This document shows, piece by piece, positions 54,478 through 64,000 of a stretch of DNA of 64,000 nt; positions within the stretch are counted from its first letter, which is position 1, and each line of letters opens with the position of its first letter. The DNA comes from Thelonectria olida. Taxonomy: Eukaryota > Ascomycota > Sordariomycetes > Hypocreales > Nectriaceae. The notes under the pieces were generated by a model. That model was not told the DNA's origin, did not search any database, and saw only the letters and a list, made by a program, of their open reading frames with translations. The translations under genes were made by a program, and so were the position numbers. The stretch lies in the NCBI GenBank assembly GCA_020736575.1, contig JAGPYM010000013.1:1-64000 (forward strand). The letters run 5' to 3'.

Positions 54478-55781
54478 GGTGTCGGCGATATCATGGAGGA
54501 TCGTCTTGGATGAGAATTCGGTGAGAATGGTAGAAGGAGGTGTGATCCATAGCACTTGGAGTCTGGGGAGGGCCACCACACCAGCTCTTTAGCATGAACG
54601 AGGGACGGGAGCACACCAGTGATGTGGCAGCAATAGTGATAACGAAGTGGCAAAGGGCTGATGGCATGTTGATGGAGCGCGGGAGAGACGGCTGGAGGGG
54701 ATGGCAGACAAGGATAGGCTACTTGGCTACCAATGACGGGGTGAAACATTTTGGCATGTGATTGTGAGATGGCAGGCACGACACGTTTATGCGTACCTGC
54801 CAAAGGCTGCCCTATCCTTGGAATGAACCTATCATGATGCTCCACCTCTCTGGGCAGGAACGGATGAACGGAGTCTAACAAGGACACTTGCCTTGTTTCT
54901 ATCAACCTGAAAAGTGCAAAGAATGTGTCGGTGTGATTTCATGTGTGACCTCGCTTCTCAAAGTGATGATGATGCAACATGGCGATGTGAGACTTCACCT
55001 TTGATCCAAGCATCGGACCTCTGATTACAACAACTATTGGATAAGACGGCGACAAGGTTCCTTCGGCCCGGGCGGAAGTGTGCACAGCAATCCCTGCCGT
55101 TAAGTATTGTCTCCTCGAGAGGAGCAGCCATTGTTCCAAGGTGACGGGTCGGCATTGGACTAGAGCCACAGCACAAGCTGGGCGATGGCACCTGATTGAG
55201 GATGGCTCCCAAGGTGGGAACTCTGGTCAATTCGCTGGGCTGACAGAATTGCCCGCCAGGACAGCTTGTCCCAATTGGAAGTGTGCCTGAGCCCCACCAC
55301 CGACTTGACGAACCGTGGCCAACTCGGGGACTCGGAGTCGCCTCGAGGCGCAGCAGCGTGAGATAAAGTGAGCGGGCGGTCTCCGCCCATCCCGCTACCG
55401 TGGCCTGTGTGTAATATGCCGTGGGTCAATTAAAGGCCTGTGGTCCCTGAATCATCCCCGCCCACTGAGACGCCCGTAAGTGTGAGTTGTTTGGCATCCC
55501 ACCTCATCTTCCTGTGAGCGTGGGATATCGAAGATGACAAGAAACACCTCCCATGATGCATAGCCTACAGGCGCAGGTGTATTCGTGGAGGGAATAGCCA
55601 TGTAGACTAACTTGAAAGATATTTTTTTTGACTTTGTATCCGATTCTATATCTTCTTCGTACTGTATTCTAACCCTCTAGACCTAGATTTTGCTTCCTAC
55701 GCCACGCAAACCGCATCAGCCTCAGTGCCTCGCACGGAGATGGGGTCAATAAATGAGATATTAGATGGCATGCAAAAAAAT
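54478..55781. other. Intergenic: lipase promoter and 3' end of GNA1
   Basis: Overlapping short frames on the minus strand (54939-55429) lack features and start sites. No supported gene. Confidence 0.55.
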
Positions 55782-56375
55782 TTACTGGGACTTGCCCTTG
55801 GTTCCCTCGTAGTAGTGGGCCATCTGGAGACCAGCTCTTCGGAAGCCACACTTGACGTAGAAGCCCTCGTTGGCCTCGCTGCAGTCGAGAATGCTCTTGT
55901 AGCACCCGACCTTCTCGGCAATAAAGTCTAGGGCCTGGATGAGTCGGAGGCCTAGCTTCTTGCCCTGCTGGTCCTTGGCGACTGCGATATCCTCGATGTG
56001 ACCGACGGCGCCGAGGTTGTGGATGCTAATGGGGAAGACGAGTCAGCGGTAATGCACATTTTAAGGGCAATGGCAGTGAGTGTCAACTTACAACTTGTGC
56101 TCAACAATCAAAGCACCAGTTGCGACAACAGGGCGCTCGGTCTTGGTGGTGTCCTCGATGATAATGACATAGTAGCTGCCAACAGCGGCCATGTTGTCAT
56201 ACTGCTTCACATAGTCGGCCTCGCTGAATTCACCGACAGTGGTGAGGACACGGAGACAATCGAGGAAACCGCTGCCATAGTCGGACTTCTGTAGGGCACG
56301 CAGCTTGTAGCCCTCGGGAAGGGCAGCGGAGACCTCAGAGGAGAGGAGATCGGAGCTGAAGAGGCTTTCAGACAT
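55782..56375 (-). CDS. GNA1: Glucosamine-6-phosphate N-acetyltransferase
   Basis: Makes N-acetylglucosamine-6-phosphate from glucosamine-6-phosphate and acetyl-CoA, a step towards UDP-GlcNAc for chitin and glycoprotein synthesis. Exons on the minus strand, 56375-56092 and 56025-55782, give 175 residues, with the junction HK|FIHNLG in frame. Family motifs: LPEGYKLRALQKSDY, GFLDCLRVLTTVGEFSE, YVIIIEDTT, VVATGALIVEHKFIHN and GHIEDIAVAKDQQGKKLG, where QQGKKLG is the acetyl-CoA pyrophosphate-binding loop. GCYKSILDCSEANEGFYVKCGF (two parts) and a short C-terminal tail complete the GNAT fold. The start at 56375 (MSESLFSSDLLSS) is the conserved-looking one; a longer frame to 56504 is probably leader. 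Length agrees with the family. Function confident. Confidence 0.95.
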
Positions 56376-57742
56376 GGCGGTGTCGGTTTTGGCGGGGTTG
56401 GAGGGGTTGAGGATCGTGGGTTGAGGGACTCGGATCGAGCGTCGGCGAAGGATTCGAGGGACAACGGAGCCGCAGAGGTCGACAGAGGGCAGTTGCAGGT
56501 TCAATTGTCGAATATCGACGTAATCAGGCTGAAGAGGACGGTGCTTGGGCGATGGATGGAGTGTTGAGGATGAGAAGTCTTTATTCCTCAGTCAGATTAG
56601 CTCTCTAGCAGATTAGCTCCAGCTATTATTAGGACCGGGCAGAAGCTACCTCGTACAGAGACTAATATCTTACACACGAATTAAAACTGAAGACAGGCTC
56701 TTTGCCCCTATAGGAAATTTCTAACTAACTACAAAACTTGACTCAAGAAATATTCTAAAATCCTTTCCTTTTTTCTAGCTTGAATTTCTAATTTCGATTT
56801 TCGCCTTGCATTCCATTTAATAAAAACTCTTGTTACTTTCACTTGACTAACCACTTCCTGAAAAAGCTTCCCGAAGGAGCTTAGACTGCCCATCCACTCA
56901 GTCCTGATTTATCCGCTGAACGATCATTCGGCATGAAACCTCGAAATCTGACAATCACACTCCTCTTTGGGACCTTTGTAACATTGGCACCTTCCAAACA
57001 CAGTGGTGCTCAGTGTCTTGCATACGGACATCGTCCGCTGACAGGCGGAGATGCTCACACAGCCGCAGTTAACGTTGTTCTTTGTCAGATGCGCCGTACG
57101 ACAGCGCAGCCAGAACATGCGGTTCTCGGGTTCCGGGTGAATGCTGATGGCAGCATATAAGACTCTCGCTATTCCGTCGCCAGGATGCTCTTCAACCTGA
57201 GCATTCTTTCTATCGACTTACCTGTAGAAACTCGCAAAGTTGAACACGTCGAGGCGGGTACAATCCAAATATCCTCCAGTGCAATGTACGAAGACCTGAG
57301 TGCCTCCTTCGCTAGGGTGCGCATCGCCGCCTTACAGTCAGCGTCAGTCAAGGACCATGGTGCCGTCCGCTTCGCTCTGATGCATAGACCAACTCGTCAT
57401 GACATATAGGATCCTCGCTCGAACCTCGGCCCCCAATTACCACGTCGTTCGATATCAACGCACCAAAGTCGTCGTCGGCCCACGGGGTACTCATCGCTTG
57501 GAGAAGAGGCGACTTGCTCGAGCACGATGTTAGCATCGCAGAGAAGAAGACGACCTCACAATGTTGATCTCTCGATAAATCAATTCAGGACACGAATGAA
57601 GGCAAATAAATACCCAGGGGGGAACTCGGCGCCAGCGGTTGTAGGGAATATTTTAGTCTGTTTTTATTAGAATGGTTTTACTCTATGGATTTATCTCTCT
57701 GTTCTTTTTTTCAACAGCGCCTCACACCGAGCATGCAATGAT
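56376..57742. other. Intergenic, partly AT-rich
   Basis: 56600-56860 is AT-rich. A plus-strand frame 56933-57160 begins with a signal-peptide-like stretch (MKPRNLTITLLFGTFVTLAP), but the rest has no features. Minus-strand frames near 57170-57536 could be exon fragments, but no splice join was found. Confidence 0.45.
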
Positions 57743-58648
57743 TTACCGACCCATCCAGCCTCCGTCAACAACCAAGACATGGCCGCTCACATAGCCGCTC
57801 GCTTTGCTGCAAAGATACACCGACGTGCCCTTGAAATCCTCAGGCGAGCCCCAGACACCGGCGGGAATGCGCGACGTGATGCTCGCCAGCCGCGCGGGGT
57901 CGTTCAGCAACGCCTCGTTCATGTCGGTCGCAATGTAACCCGGGGCAATGGCGTTAACGGTGATGCCCTTTGCGGTCCACTCGTTGGCGAAGCTCTTGGT
58001 CAGCTGGCCGACGGCGCCCTTGGAGGCGGCGTAGGCCGGGACGGTGAAGCCGCCCTGGAAGGTCAGCAGCGAGGCAAAGTTGATGATGCTGCCGCGGCGG
58101 CCGGTGACGGGGGACGGCTCGAGGCCGAGCATGTGGGCGCCGACGTCGCGGCAGAGGGTGAAGACGGCGTTGAGGTTTACTTGGATGACCTGCAAACTGT
58201 TAGCACCTACACCCAGCTAGCGGAACTTGATCAGTTGAACATACATCGTTAAAGTCCTTGTCGGGAAACTCTTCGCAGGGGTGTCGTCGCTGAATGCCCG
58301 CGCAATTGACGAGAATGCGAAGTTGGTGGCCGTCGGAGAGAATCTTGGGAACGAGGGTGCCGACAGACGCAGCAGAGGAAAGGTCGGCCGTGTAAATGAA
58401 GGCCTTGCGGCCGAGCTTCTCGACGGCCTCCTTGGTGGCAGTAGCGGTAGTATCTCTCTGTTTGAGCAAAAGCAAGTCAGTCAGTTTGCTGAGAGTCGAG
58501 AGTTGAGAATGGCGCCATGACGCACCTGGACCAAGATGATGTCGGCGCCGGCTTCAGCGAGACCAATGGCAACGGCTTGGCCAATGCCACGGGTGCCGCC
58601 AGTGACGACAGCCGTTTGGCCCTCGAGGGAGAAGAACGCTGCAGACAT
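57743..58648 (-). CDS. Short-chain dehydrogenase, 2-deoxy-D-gluconate 3-dehydrogenase (KduD)-like
   Basis: A 260-residue NAD(P)-dependent SDR. Exons on the minus strand: 58648-58526, 58457-58245 and 58189-57743, all phase 0. The cofactor loop TGGTRGIG is at residues 16-23 and [10 protein letters not shown] in the middle. Catalytic Ser152 ([12 protein letters not shown]), Tyr165 and Lys169 ([10 protein letters not shown]) are all present. [21 protein letters not shown] and a C-terminal [13 protein letters not shown] follow, the latter typical of KduD-like enzymes that interconvert 2-keto-3-deoxygluconate or related sugar acids. Two introns of 55-68 nt. It lies 1.5 kb upstream of and divergent from the sorbitol dehydrogenase gene, with an aldo-keto reductase beyond, suggesting a sugar-related role. 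Substrate assignment is by similarity only. Confidence 0.9.
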
Positions 58649-60170
58649 CGGAAAAGGGAGATCGTTGACAGAGAGTGGTTTGTGATACGGAAGTGCAGTC
58701 CCGAGGGGGAGAGAGTGTCTGGTGGTTTTATGGGGATGGAATCGCAGCCAGCAATGGAGGGGCAGGACGCGTTGGTAGTGGGGGGATGAGGGGAAATCCA
58801 GGACAAGGTGGGATGGACGGAGAATTAAATGGGGTGTAAGTCTATGTACGAGTGAAGCTCTTTTATTCCATCTTGAACATCATAAGAGCATGGCTTTCTC
58901 ACCATGTCAGTGTGTTCTGCGGACGGCACTAACTCGGCATCATGATGGTGTCAGGTCAACGCAGGCCGAGTCTGTCCTTGAGGCTTCCCCTGATCTGTTG
59001 AAGATTCACCCGTCTAAAACACATGTCCCCAATGTTCATGTGGGAATTGCCTCGTCCTCATGATGAGAGGAAGAGGGTTGGCCGAGTCAAGAGAGCATCC
59101 TCGGAGAGAAAGCCGCCCCGAAATGCGGGCATGATGCCGTGCAATTGGGACAGAGGACCCGCTAGGGGGACCAGCGGCCAGCTCAGTACCGGTACATGGA
59201 GGAGTTGAAGAGCTTCATAGGTAGGTACCCAGTAGTCGGTAGCAGTTATCTGGTCGGTTCATGAGTCCATTCGGAGCAGAGCTCAAACGGCCAAGATCTC
59301 CGTATGTCGAAATGCAGTTGCTCATTCCAGTCAACCGCTACAGGACGGAAGAGCAACAGCAAAGCCTCATCATCGTCTGGCTCCCAACTACCCGGTCTGC
59401 AAAGCCGGCCGCAACGTACGTGCATGTAATTCCATGTAACATGATCTCGACGGGCGTTGCAATATGACGAGATAAGTGGGGGGAGGGGTAAACGTTTCCA
59501 TCATCATCTTGACTTCAGAAGCTCTCTGTCTCTCTTTCTTGAAAGGACGAACAAATCATAGCCATTGCAAATCGTCACAGCTGCACACGCCCCTCCTAGT
59601 CTTTCCGCCATTTGCCAAGTACCTGGTACTCAGCATCTCCTATGGATATTTTCCTTTTTCTCTATACCGCTCCCTACATTGAAAAAAAACAAAACTTGTC
59701 ATGGGTGTTCAGGTGTCATGGGGCCTCCATCTCCATTTCCCTTGTGGGGCCGCCATCAGTAGCGACTCGGCTCTCTCCCCGCGCATTTCGTCCTGCATTT
59801 TCTGGCATTGGAAACAATTCCATTCGATATCGGAGCCGGGAATCGTAAGAAACGTTCCTGTGAACGTGTGAGCCTCTACGAAGTACTTCGTGCTGGACTC
59901 TGCTTGCTGTGTTCGTAGGTACTATTACACCCGCACCCCGCCGCCCACTCTCAAATTCTGTCTCGCAAAAAGGGCTTTTCTTTCTCTGCTATTTTGTTCC
60001 TCTTTTCTCTTTTCTTGTCCCTATCCTTCTTCCTTTCAAAGATCGCTCATCGAGGTCCTCAATTGACCCGGCGCTGCATTCTGCATATTCTCTTTGCAAT
60101 CATACCTCACCTCAGCTCTCACCACCAGCTCCTACCTTTACTCCTCCTCCTCCTCCTCCCACCATTCACC
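58649..60170. other. Divergent promoter region between SDR and sorbitol dehydrogenase genes
   Basis: 1.5 kb. It has a (CTC)n-rich leader at 60140-60160, just before the sorbitol dehydrogenase ATG, and pyrimidine-rich DNA from 59930. No gene seen. Confidence 0.6.
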
Positions 60171-61481
60171 ATGTCGAGCGTCACAGCTTCCGTTCTGCAC
60201 GGCGCCAAGGATCTTCGCCTGGTAAGTCTTTCATGCGTCTTTGTTCACCTCGATCGACACTCATCCTCATCCATTGACTCTCTCACTCCACTGTAACCCC
60301 TCGACTAAAATCCTCGCAGCAACAGCGTGACCTCGCCGCACCCGCCAGCGATGAGATCCAAGTCGCCGTCCAGGCCACCGGCCTCTGCGGCTCCGACCTT
60401 CACTACTTCAACCACTTCCGCAACGGCGACATCATCGTCCGCGAGCCCCTGACCCTCGGCCACGAGTCCGCCGGCACCGTCGTCGCCGTCGGCTCGGCCG
60501 TCTCCAACTTCACCCCCGGTGACCGCGTCGCCCTCGAGGTCGGCCTTCCTTGCGAAGCCTGCGAGTACTGCACTGTCGGCCGCTACAACATCTGCCGCGC
60601 CATGAAGTTCCGCTCCTCGGCAAAGGCCAACCCTCATGCTCAGGGCACTCTTCAGGAGAAGATCAATCACCCTGCGCGCTGGTGCCACAAGTAAGTTCCG
60701 TTCCTCTCAACCGTTGTGTAAGCCGCATTGACTTACACCCGCTTGTAGGCTTCCTGAGGCCGTTTCTCTCGACCTCGGTGCCCTCGTCGAGCCTCTCTCC
60801 GTCGCCTGGCACGCCCGCGGCCGCGCCAACCTGCCCAAGGATGCCACTGTCTTGGTCCTCGGCGCTGGAGCCGTGGGTCTTCTCGCCGCCGCTGTAGCCA
60901 AGGCCGATGGTGTCAAGGCGGTCATCATTGCCGATATCCTCAAGGAGCGTGTCGACTTTGCCGTGGCCAATGGCTTTGCTGACGCCGGTGTCATCGTCCC
61001 TATGGAGCGTCCCCAGACCATCGAGGACAAGCTCGCCTACGCTCAGAAGGTGGCCACCACGGTCAAGGAGACGCAGGTCAACGGTGAGGCTATTGGCGAA
61101 GTCACGGCCGTCTACGAATGCACCGGCGTCGAGACGTGTGTGCAAACGGCCATCTACTCTACCAAGCCCGGCGGCAAGGTCATGATCATCGGCATGGGCA
61201 CTCCCGTGCTCACCATCCCCATCTCAGCCGCCGCGCTCCGCGAAGTCGATCTCGTCGGCGTCTTCCGCTACGCAAACACCTACCCCGGCGTCATTGAGCT
61301 TCTCGCCAACCGACCGGCCGGCATGCCCGACCTGAGCCGCCTGCTGACCCAGCGCTTCAGGGGCATGGACCGCATCGAAGAGGCCTTCAAGATGGCTGGC
61401 AAGGTCAAGGACGACAGCGGCAATCTCGTCATCAAGGTGCTCGTCGACATGACGGGCAACGGCCGCACAAGTGTATTGTAG
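60171..61481 (+). CDS. Zinc-dependent sorbitol/polyol dehydrogenase
   Basis: A 384-residue medium-chain dehydrogenase that oxidises sorbitol (or xylitol/L-arabinitol) to the ketose. Exons 60171-60221, 60320-60690 and 60749-61481. Catalytic zinc ligands are Cys40 (GLCGSDLHYF) and His65-Glu66 (LTLGHESAGTV). The structural zinc cysteines are 95, 98, 101 and 109 (LPCEACEYCTVGRYNIC). The Rossmann motif VLVLGAGAVGLLAAAVAKADG follows, then ALVEPLSVAWHA, a signature of the sorbitol dehydrogenase branch. Fungal sorbitol/xylitol dehydrogenases have similar lengths (350-390). The first intron comes after only 17 codons. It is convergent with the aldo-keto reductase and divergent from the SDR. A C/T-rich leader precedes the ATG. 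Which polyol is the true substrate cannot be settled from sequence. Confidence 0.93.
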
Positions 61482-62072
61482 AGATGAAGTTGACTGTGAC
61501 GACGATGACGATGATGACGGGCGATTTTCTTTGTAACGGCATGATTAGAAAAAGGTAAAGGGGTTGGCAGGTCTGTGAAACGAGGGTGCGTAGTCTTGGG
61601 TACCCAGCAACAATATTATTTTGGTTTACACATTTTCATCATGTCTCCCAAGTGCGCTCGCTCTCCCATGTGCCTCTATCGCCAACGGCATCCATCATCC
61701 TAACAACTGTCTATCTAGACATGTCACAAAAAAAAAAGCACAGAAACATGATGGAAGTGATGTCATGTGGAGATTCGTTGTCGCATTGGAGTTGATCGAG
61801 CCCCCACGGAAAAAGATCTCAGACCCCGAGCTCATGGCGCGGAAAAGCAGTCCGAAACAGGCAATTTCTCAACAGGGACAGGGAATCCGTCACTCACATG
61901 GACGAGACCCAAAAGTTTGGGGGCAGCGTTTTTTTTTTTTCGGTCTTCAATGTTTATTTGGCCTGACTCGAGGCTCTAGTCTATGTATTATATACCTTTT
62001 TTTTTTTTTTTTTTTTGGATTGTACTATATTTCGTCTTTTATTTTTCATCTCATCGTCTCACATAACCCAGC
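61482..62072. other. Intergenic between convergent genes, with T-runs
   Basis: It contains T12 at 61929-61940 and T20 at 61997-62016, close to the 3' end of the minus-strand gene. Presumed 3' UTRs. Confidence 0.65.
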
Positions 62073-63179
62073 TCATTGCTTGTCGGGGAAACCAAAGTTG
62101 ATCCCAAAGGGAGGGTACACGTATCGGTGCAGCTCGCCCTTCTTGGTGAGGTCGTCGGAGTAGTCGTTGAGGATCTTCATGTCTTCGGCATCGAGCGGCA
62201 CAATCTTCTTGTTGGCCGTGATGCGCTCGTTGGTGACCGACTTGGCCAGCACAGTGCTGCCTCGGGCGACTAGACACGACAGTTAGAGAATCGTGATACA
62301 AACAAGTTGTTGGTGCTATCTTACCGTGGTAGCTGAGGAGGACAGTAGCGGGAGTAACACCCTTGCGCTCGGCGACCTTGACGACGGGCTCGGAGGTCAT
62401 CATGGGACCGCCAGTGCTGCCCAGAGGGCTGTAGGCGACAACGTGGATGCCCTTCTCGTTGCACAGGTCGACAATCTCCTGCTGGGGAAGACTGGGGTGG
62501 TTCTCAATCTGGTTGATGGCGGGGACGATGGTAGCGTGGGGGAGAAGCTCCTCGAGATACTTGACGCTGTACTAGATGCCAGAAACGCAACGCGTTAGGT
62601 AGAGTCACAACAAAGAATTGGAGCCTTCATCTTACGTTGCAGACACCAACGCCCTTGGTCTTGCCGGTGGCAACAAGCTTCTCCATCTGCTTCCAGGTGT
62701 CGACGTGGTTGTAGTCACGGATAATGTCTCGAGAGCCGTCGGGCTTGGTGGGGAACTTGTCGTGGTTGCCCTCGGGGTTAAGAAGAACAGGCCAGTGCTG
62801 CAAGCATGCAATTAGCATCCAAAGTCTCGAGTCGTCAGTCGAGATGAAAACATACGACCAGGAAAAGATCAACGTAGTCGAGGCCAAGGCTCTTCAAGCT
62901 CTTGTCGAGAGCAAGCTCGCAGCGCGTGTTGTACGAGGCCCAGACCTTGGTCATGACAAAGATGTCCTCGCGCTTGATGCCCGCGTCGAAAGCGGCCTTG
63001 AGGCCCTGGCCGACCTCATCCTCATTTCCGTAGCAGTAGGCGCCGTCAACGAGCTTGTAGCCGTCCTTGAGGGCGAACTCGACGGCTGTCTGGACCTGGC
63101 CGGGGGCAGCCTGCCAGGTGCCGTAGCCAAGGGCGGGAATCTCCTGGCCGTTGTTGAGCTTGAAAGAAGTGGCAGCCAT
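62073..63179 (-). CDS. Aldo-keto reductase (aldose/glycerol dehydrogenase type)
   Basis: A 309-residue NADP-dependent (beta/alpha)8 reductase. Exons on the minus strand: 63179-62856, 62797-62636, 62571-62325 and 62269-62073. The catalytic tetrad is complete: Asp45 and Tyr50 (LVDGAYCYGNE), Lys78 (VMTKVW) and His109 (HWPV, the first codon of exon 2). AINQIENHPSLPQQ, VVAYSPLGSTGG and GSTVLAKSVTNERITANKK (cofactor phosphate binding) are typical. The ending FGFPDKQ is usual for fungal members such as Gcy1/GldB relatives. These enzymes reduce aldoses, glyceraldehyde or dihydroxyacetone. It faces the sorbitol dehydrogenase gene: aldose to polyol to ketose would need exactly these two activities. A GAA-rich leader lies upstream. 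Exact substrate unknown. Confidence 0.93.
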
Positions 63180-64000
63180 TGCGTCGTAGCTGGTGTGTAT
63201 ATCGGGATGAGAGAAGAAGGATGAAAGATGAGGATAATAATGTCCAGGACTAAGAAGAAGAAGAAGAAGACACCAGCGTTCGCGCGAGAGCGGAAGTCGA
63301 GGTTGTTATAAGCCCACGGGAAGGAAATTCTGCCCCGTCTGGAACCACCAACCAACTAATCACACCTGTCTCTCTCTTTTTCTCTTCCTCCACGGCTTTG
63401 TCTCGCCTTGATTTACGAATCTCCTACCACCCCCCAATAATTCTTTCCCGTTGCCCTCTTCCTCATGGCCTCCATCGGCGGGGTCAAGGCCGAGAGATGG
63501 AGCGGAAAACCATCGCAAACCCCACCAACCAAATCCAACCCCTCCTCGCGGTGCCTGATTTAGCTTGCTTCATGGCGGGGCGAACCCCTCCAAAGACTGT
63601 CGAAATTGGGGGGGCGTGTCTCCTTACCGTGGCCGTCTTGTACCAGCTACGTTCACTTCAGCAGCAAACGGACAAGTCTCGTCCGGGTCTGAAGCTCGGG
63701 GTGGGGTTGGTCCGAATGATGGGGGGAGCACGAGGAAATAGGCGTCTTCATGGGCAGTCAATGTGGGCCGAGTCGGTGAGAACCCCGGTCATTGCCCCCA
63801 ACATCGAGTCGTGATGGTCGTGTACAAGTACAAACTTCATGACATTGGAGGAGCGACACCGGCGGGGGTTGAACAAGTCAACGCCCTCGGCCAGTGCTTA
63901 ACTCGTTTTACCTTTGCTCAACTCGGCATTGGCTGATCTGTTTTAACTCTGCTCTCTTGGTGTCTCGGGCCCGCTATTCGTTATTCCGTTCTTGTTCTTC
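63180..64000. other. Upstream region of the aldo-keto reductase gene
   Basis: A (GAA)n tract at 63252-63270 lies in the presumed leader, and a TTATAA element about 130 bp upstream of the ATG. A 138-residue plus-strand frame at 63398-63814 has no features. No other gene seen before the window end. Confidence 0.55.

Noticed and set aside
54939..55429. Overlapping minus-strand frames between the lipase and GNA1 genes
   Set aside because: Short, no motifs, no splice sites linking them.

Overview
This window is nuclear DNA of a filamentous ascomycete, most likely a sordariomycete. Genes carry short introns (mostly 50-90 nt) with GTAAGT/GTATGT-type donors. The gene set is typical of that group: an AzgA-type purine permease, a Zn2Cys6 regulator, an Ssk1/RRG-1 response regulator, Bot1/mS45, Mte1/ZGRF1-like and CCDC97-like proteins. 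No tRNA, rRNA, transposon or CRISPR array was seen. Eighteen protein-coding genes can be modelled, most of them by joining exons; one small gene has no long ORF at all. The window edge cuts the first gene (purine permease).

Layout. 0-1.7 kb: purine permease (-). 1.7-7.3 kb: gene-poor, with a C21/T12 homopolymer block and a 9-bp tandem repeat. 7.3-9.6 kb: a low-complexity Arg/Pro/Tyr-rich protein (+) and a small secreted Cys-rich protein (-). 10.0-17.2 kb: a metabolic block made of a 3-hydroxyacyl-CoA dehydrogenase-like enzyme (-), a Zn2Cys6 transcription factor (-) and a Dal5-like MFS transporter (+). All three have copies of the palindrome TCGGATCCGA in their upstream DNA. Five copies lie within 3.3 kb and none was seen elsewhere, so this looks like a small self-contained regulon and is the main discovery of the window. 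18-29 kb: tRNA adenosine deaminase Tad2, a half-zinc-cluster protein with a C-terminal membrane segment, a zinc-finger protein with an apparent frameshift, and an Mte1-like DUF2439 protein (all -). 30.6-40.2 kb: BAR-SH3 adaptor (+), an unknown protein with an 873-nt intron (-), a MARVEL-like membrane protein (-) and a 60-residue Cys-rich protein (+). 41-49 kb: tyrosine phosphatase with a GC-AG intron (+), mitoribosomal mS45 (-), Ssk1 response regulator (-, with a one-base frame break in a homopolymer) and a CCDC97-like protein (+). 49.9-56.4 kb: an intronless cytosolic GH43 glycosidase (+), a large class 3 lipase (-) and glucosamine-6-phosphate acetyltransferase Gna1 (-). 57.7-63.2 kb: three sugar/polyol oxidoreductases side by side (SDR of the 2-deoxy-gluconate dehydrogenase type, sorbitol dehydrogenase, aldo-keto reductase).

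How the genes work together. The 10-17 kb block suggests uptake (MFS), oxidation (dehydrogenase) and local control (zinc cluster factor) of one unknown carboxylate or amide compound. The 57-63 kb block fits interconversion of aldoses, polyols and keto sugars. The other genes are unrelated housekeeping or signalling functions. Exon boundaries were assigned by hand from splice signals, reading-frame continuity and family resemblance; no alignment or transcript data were available.
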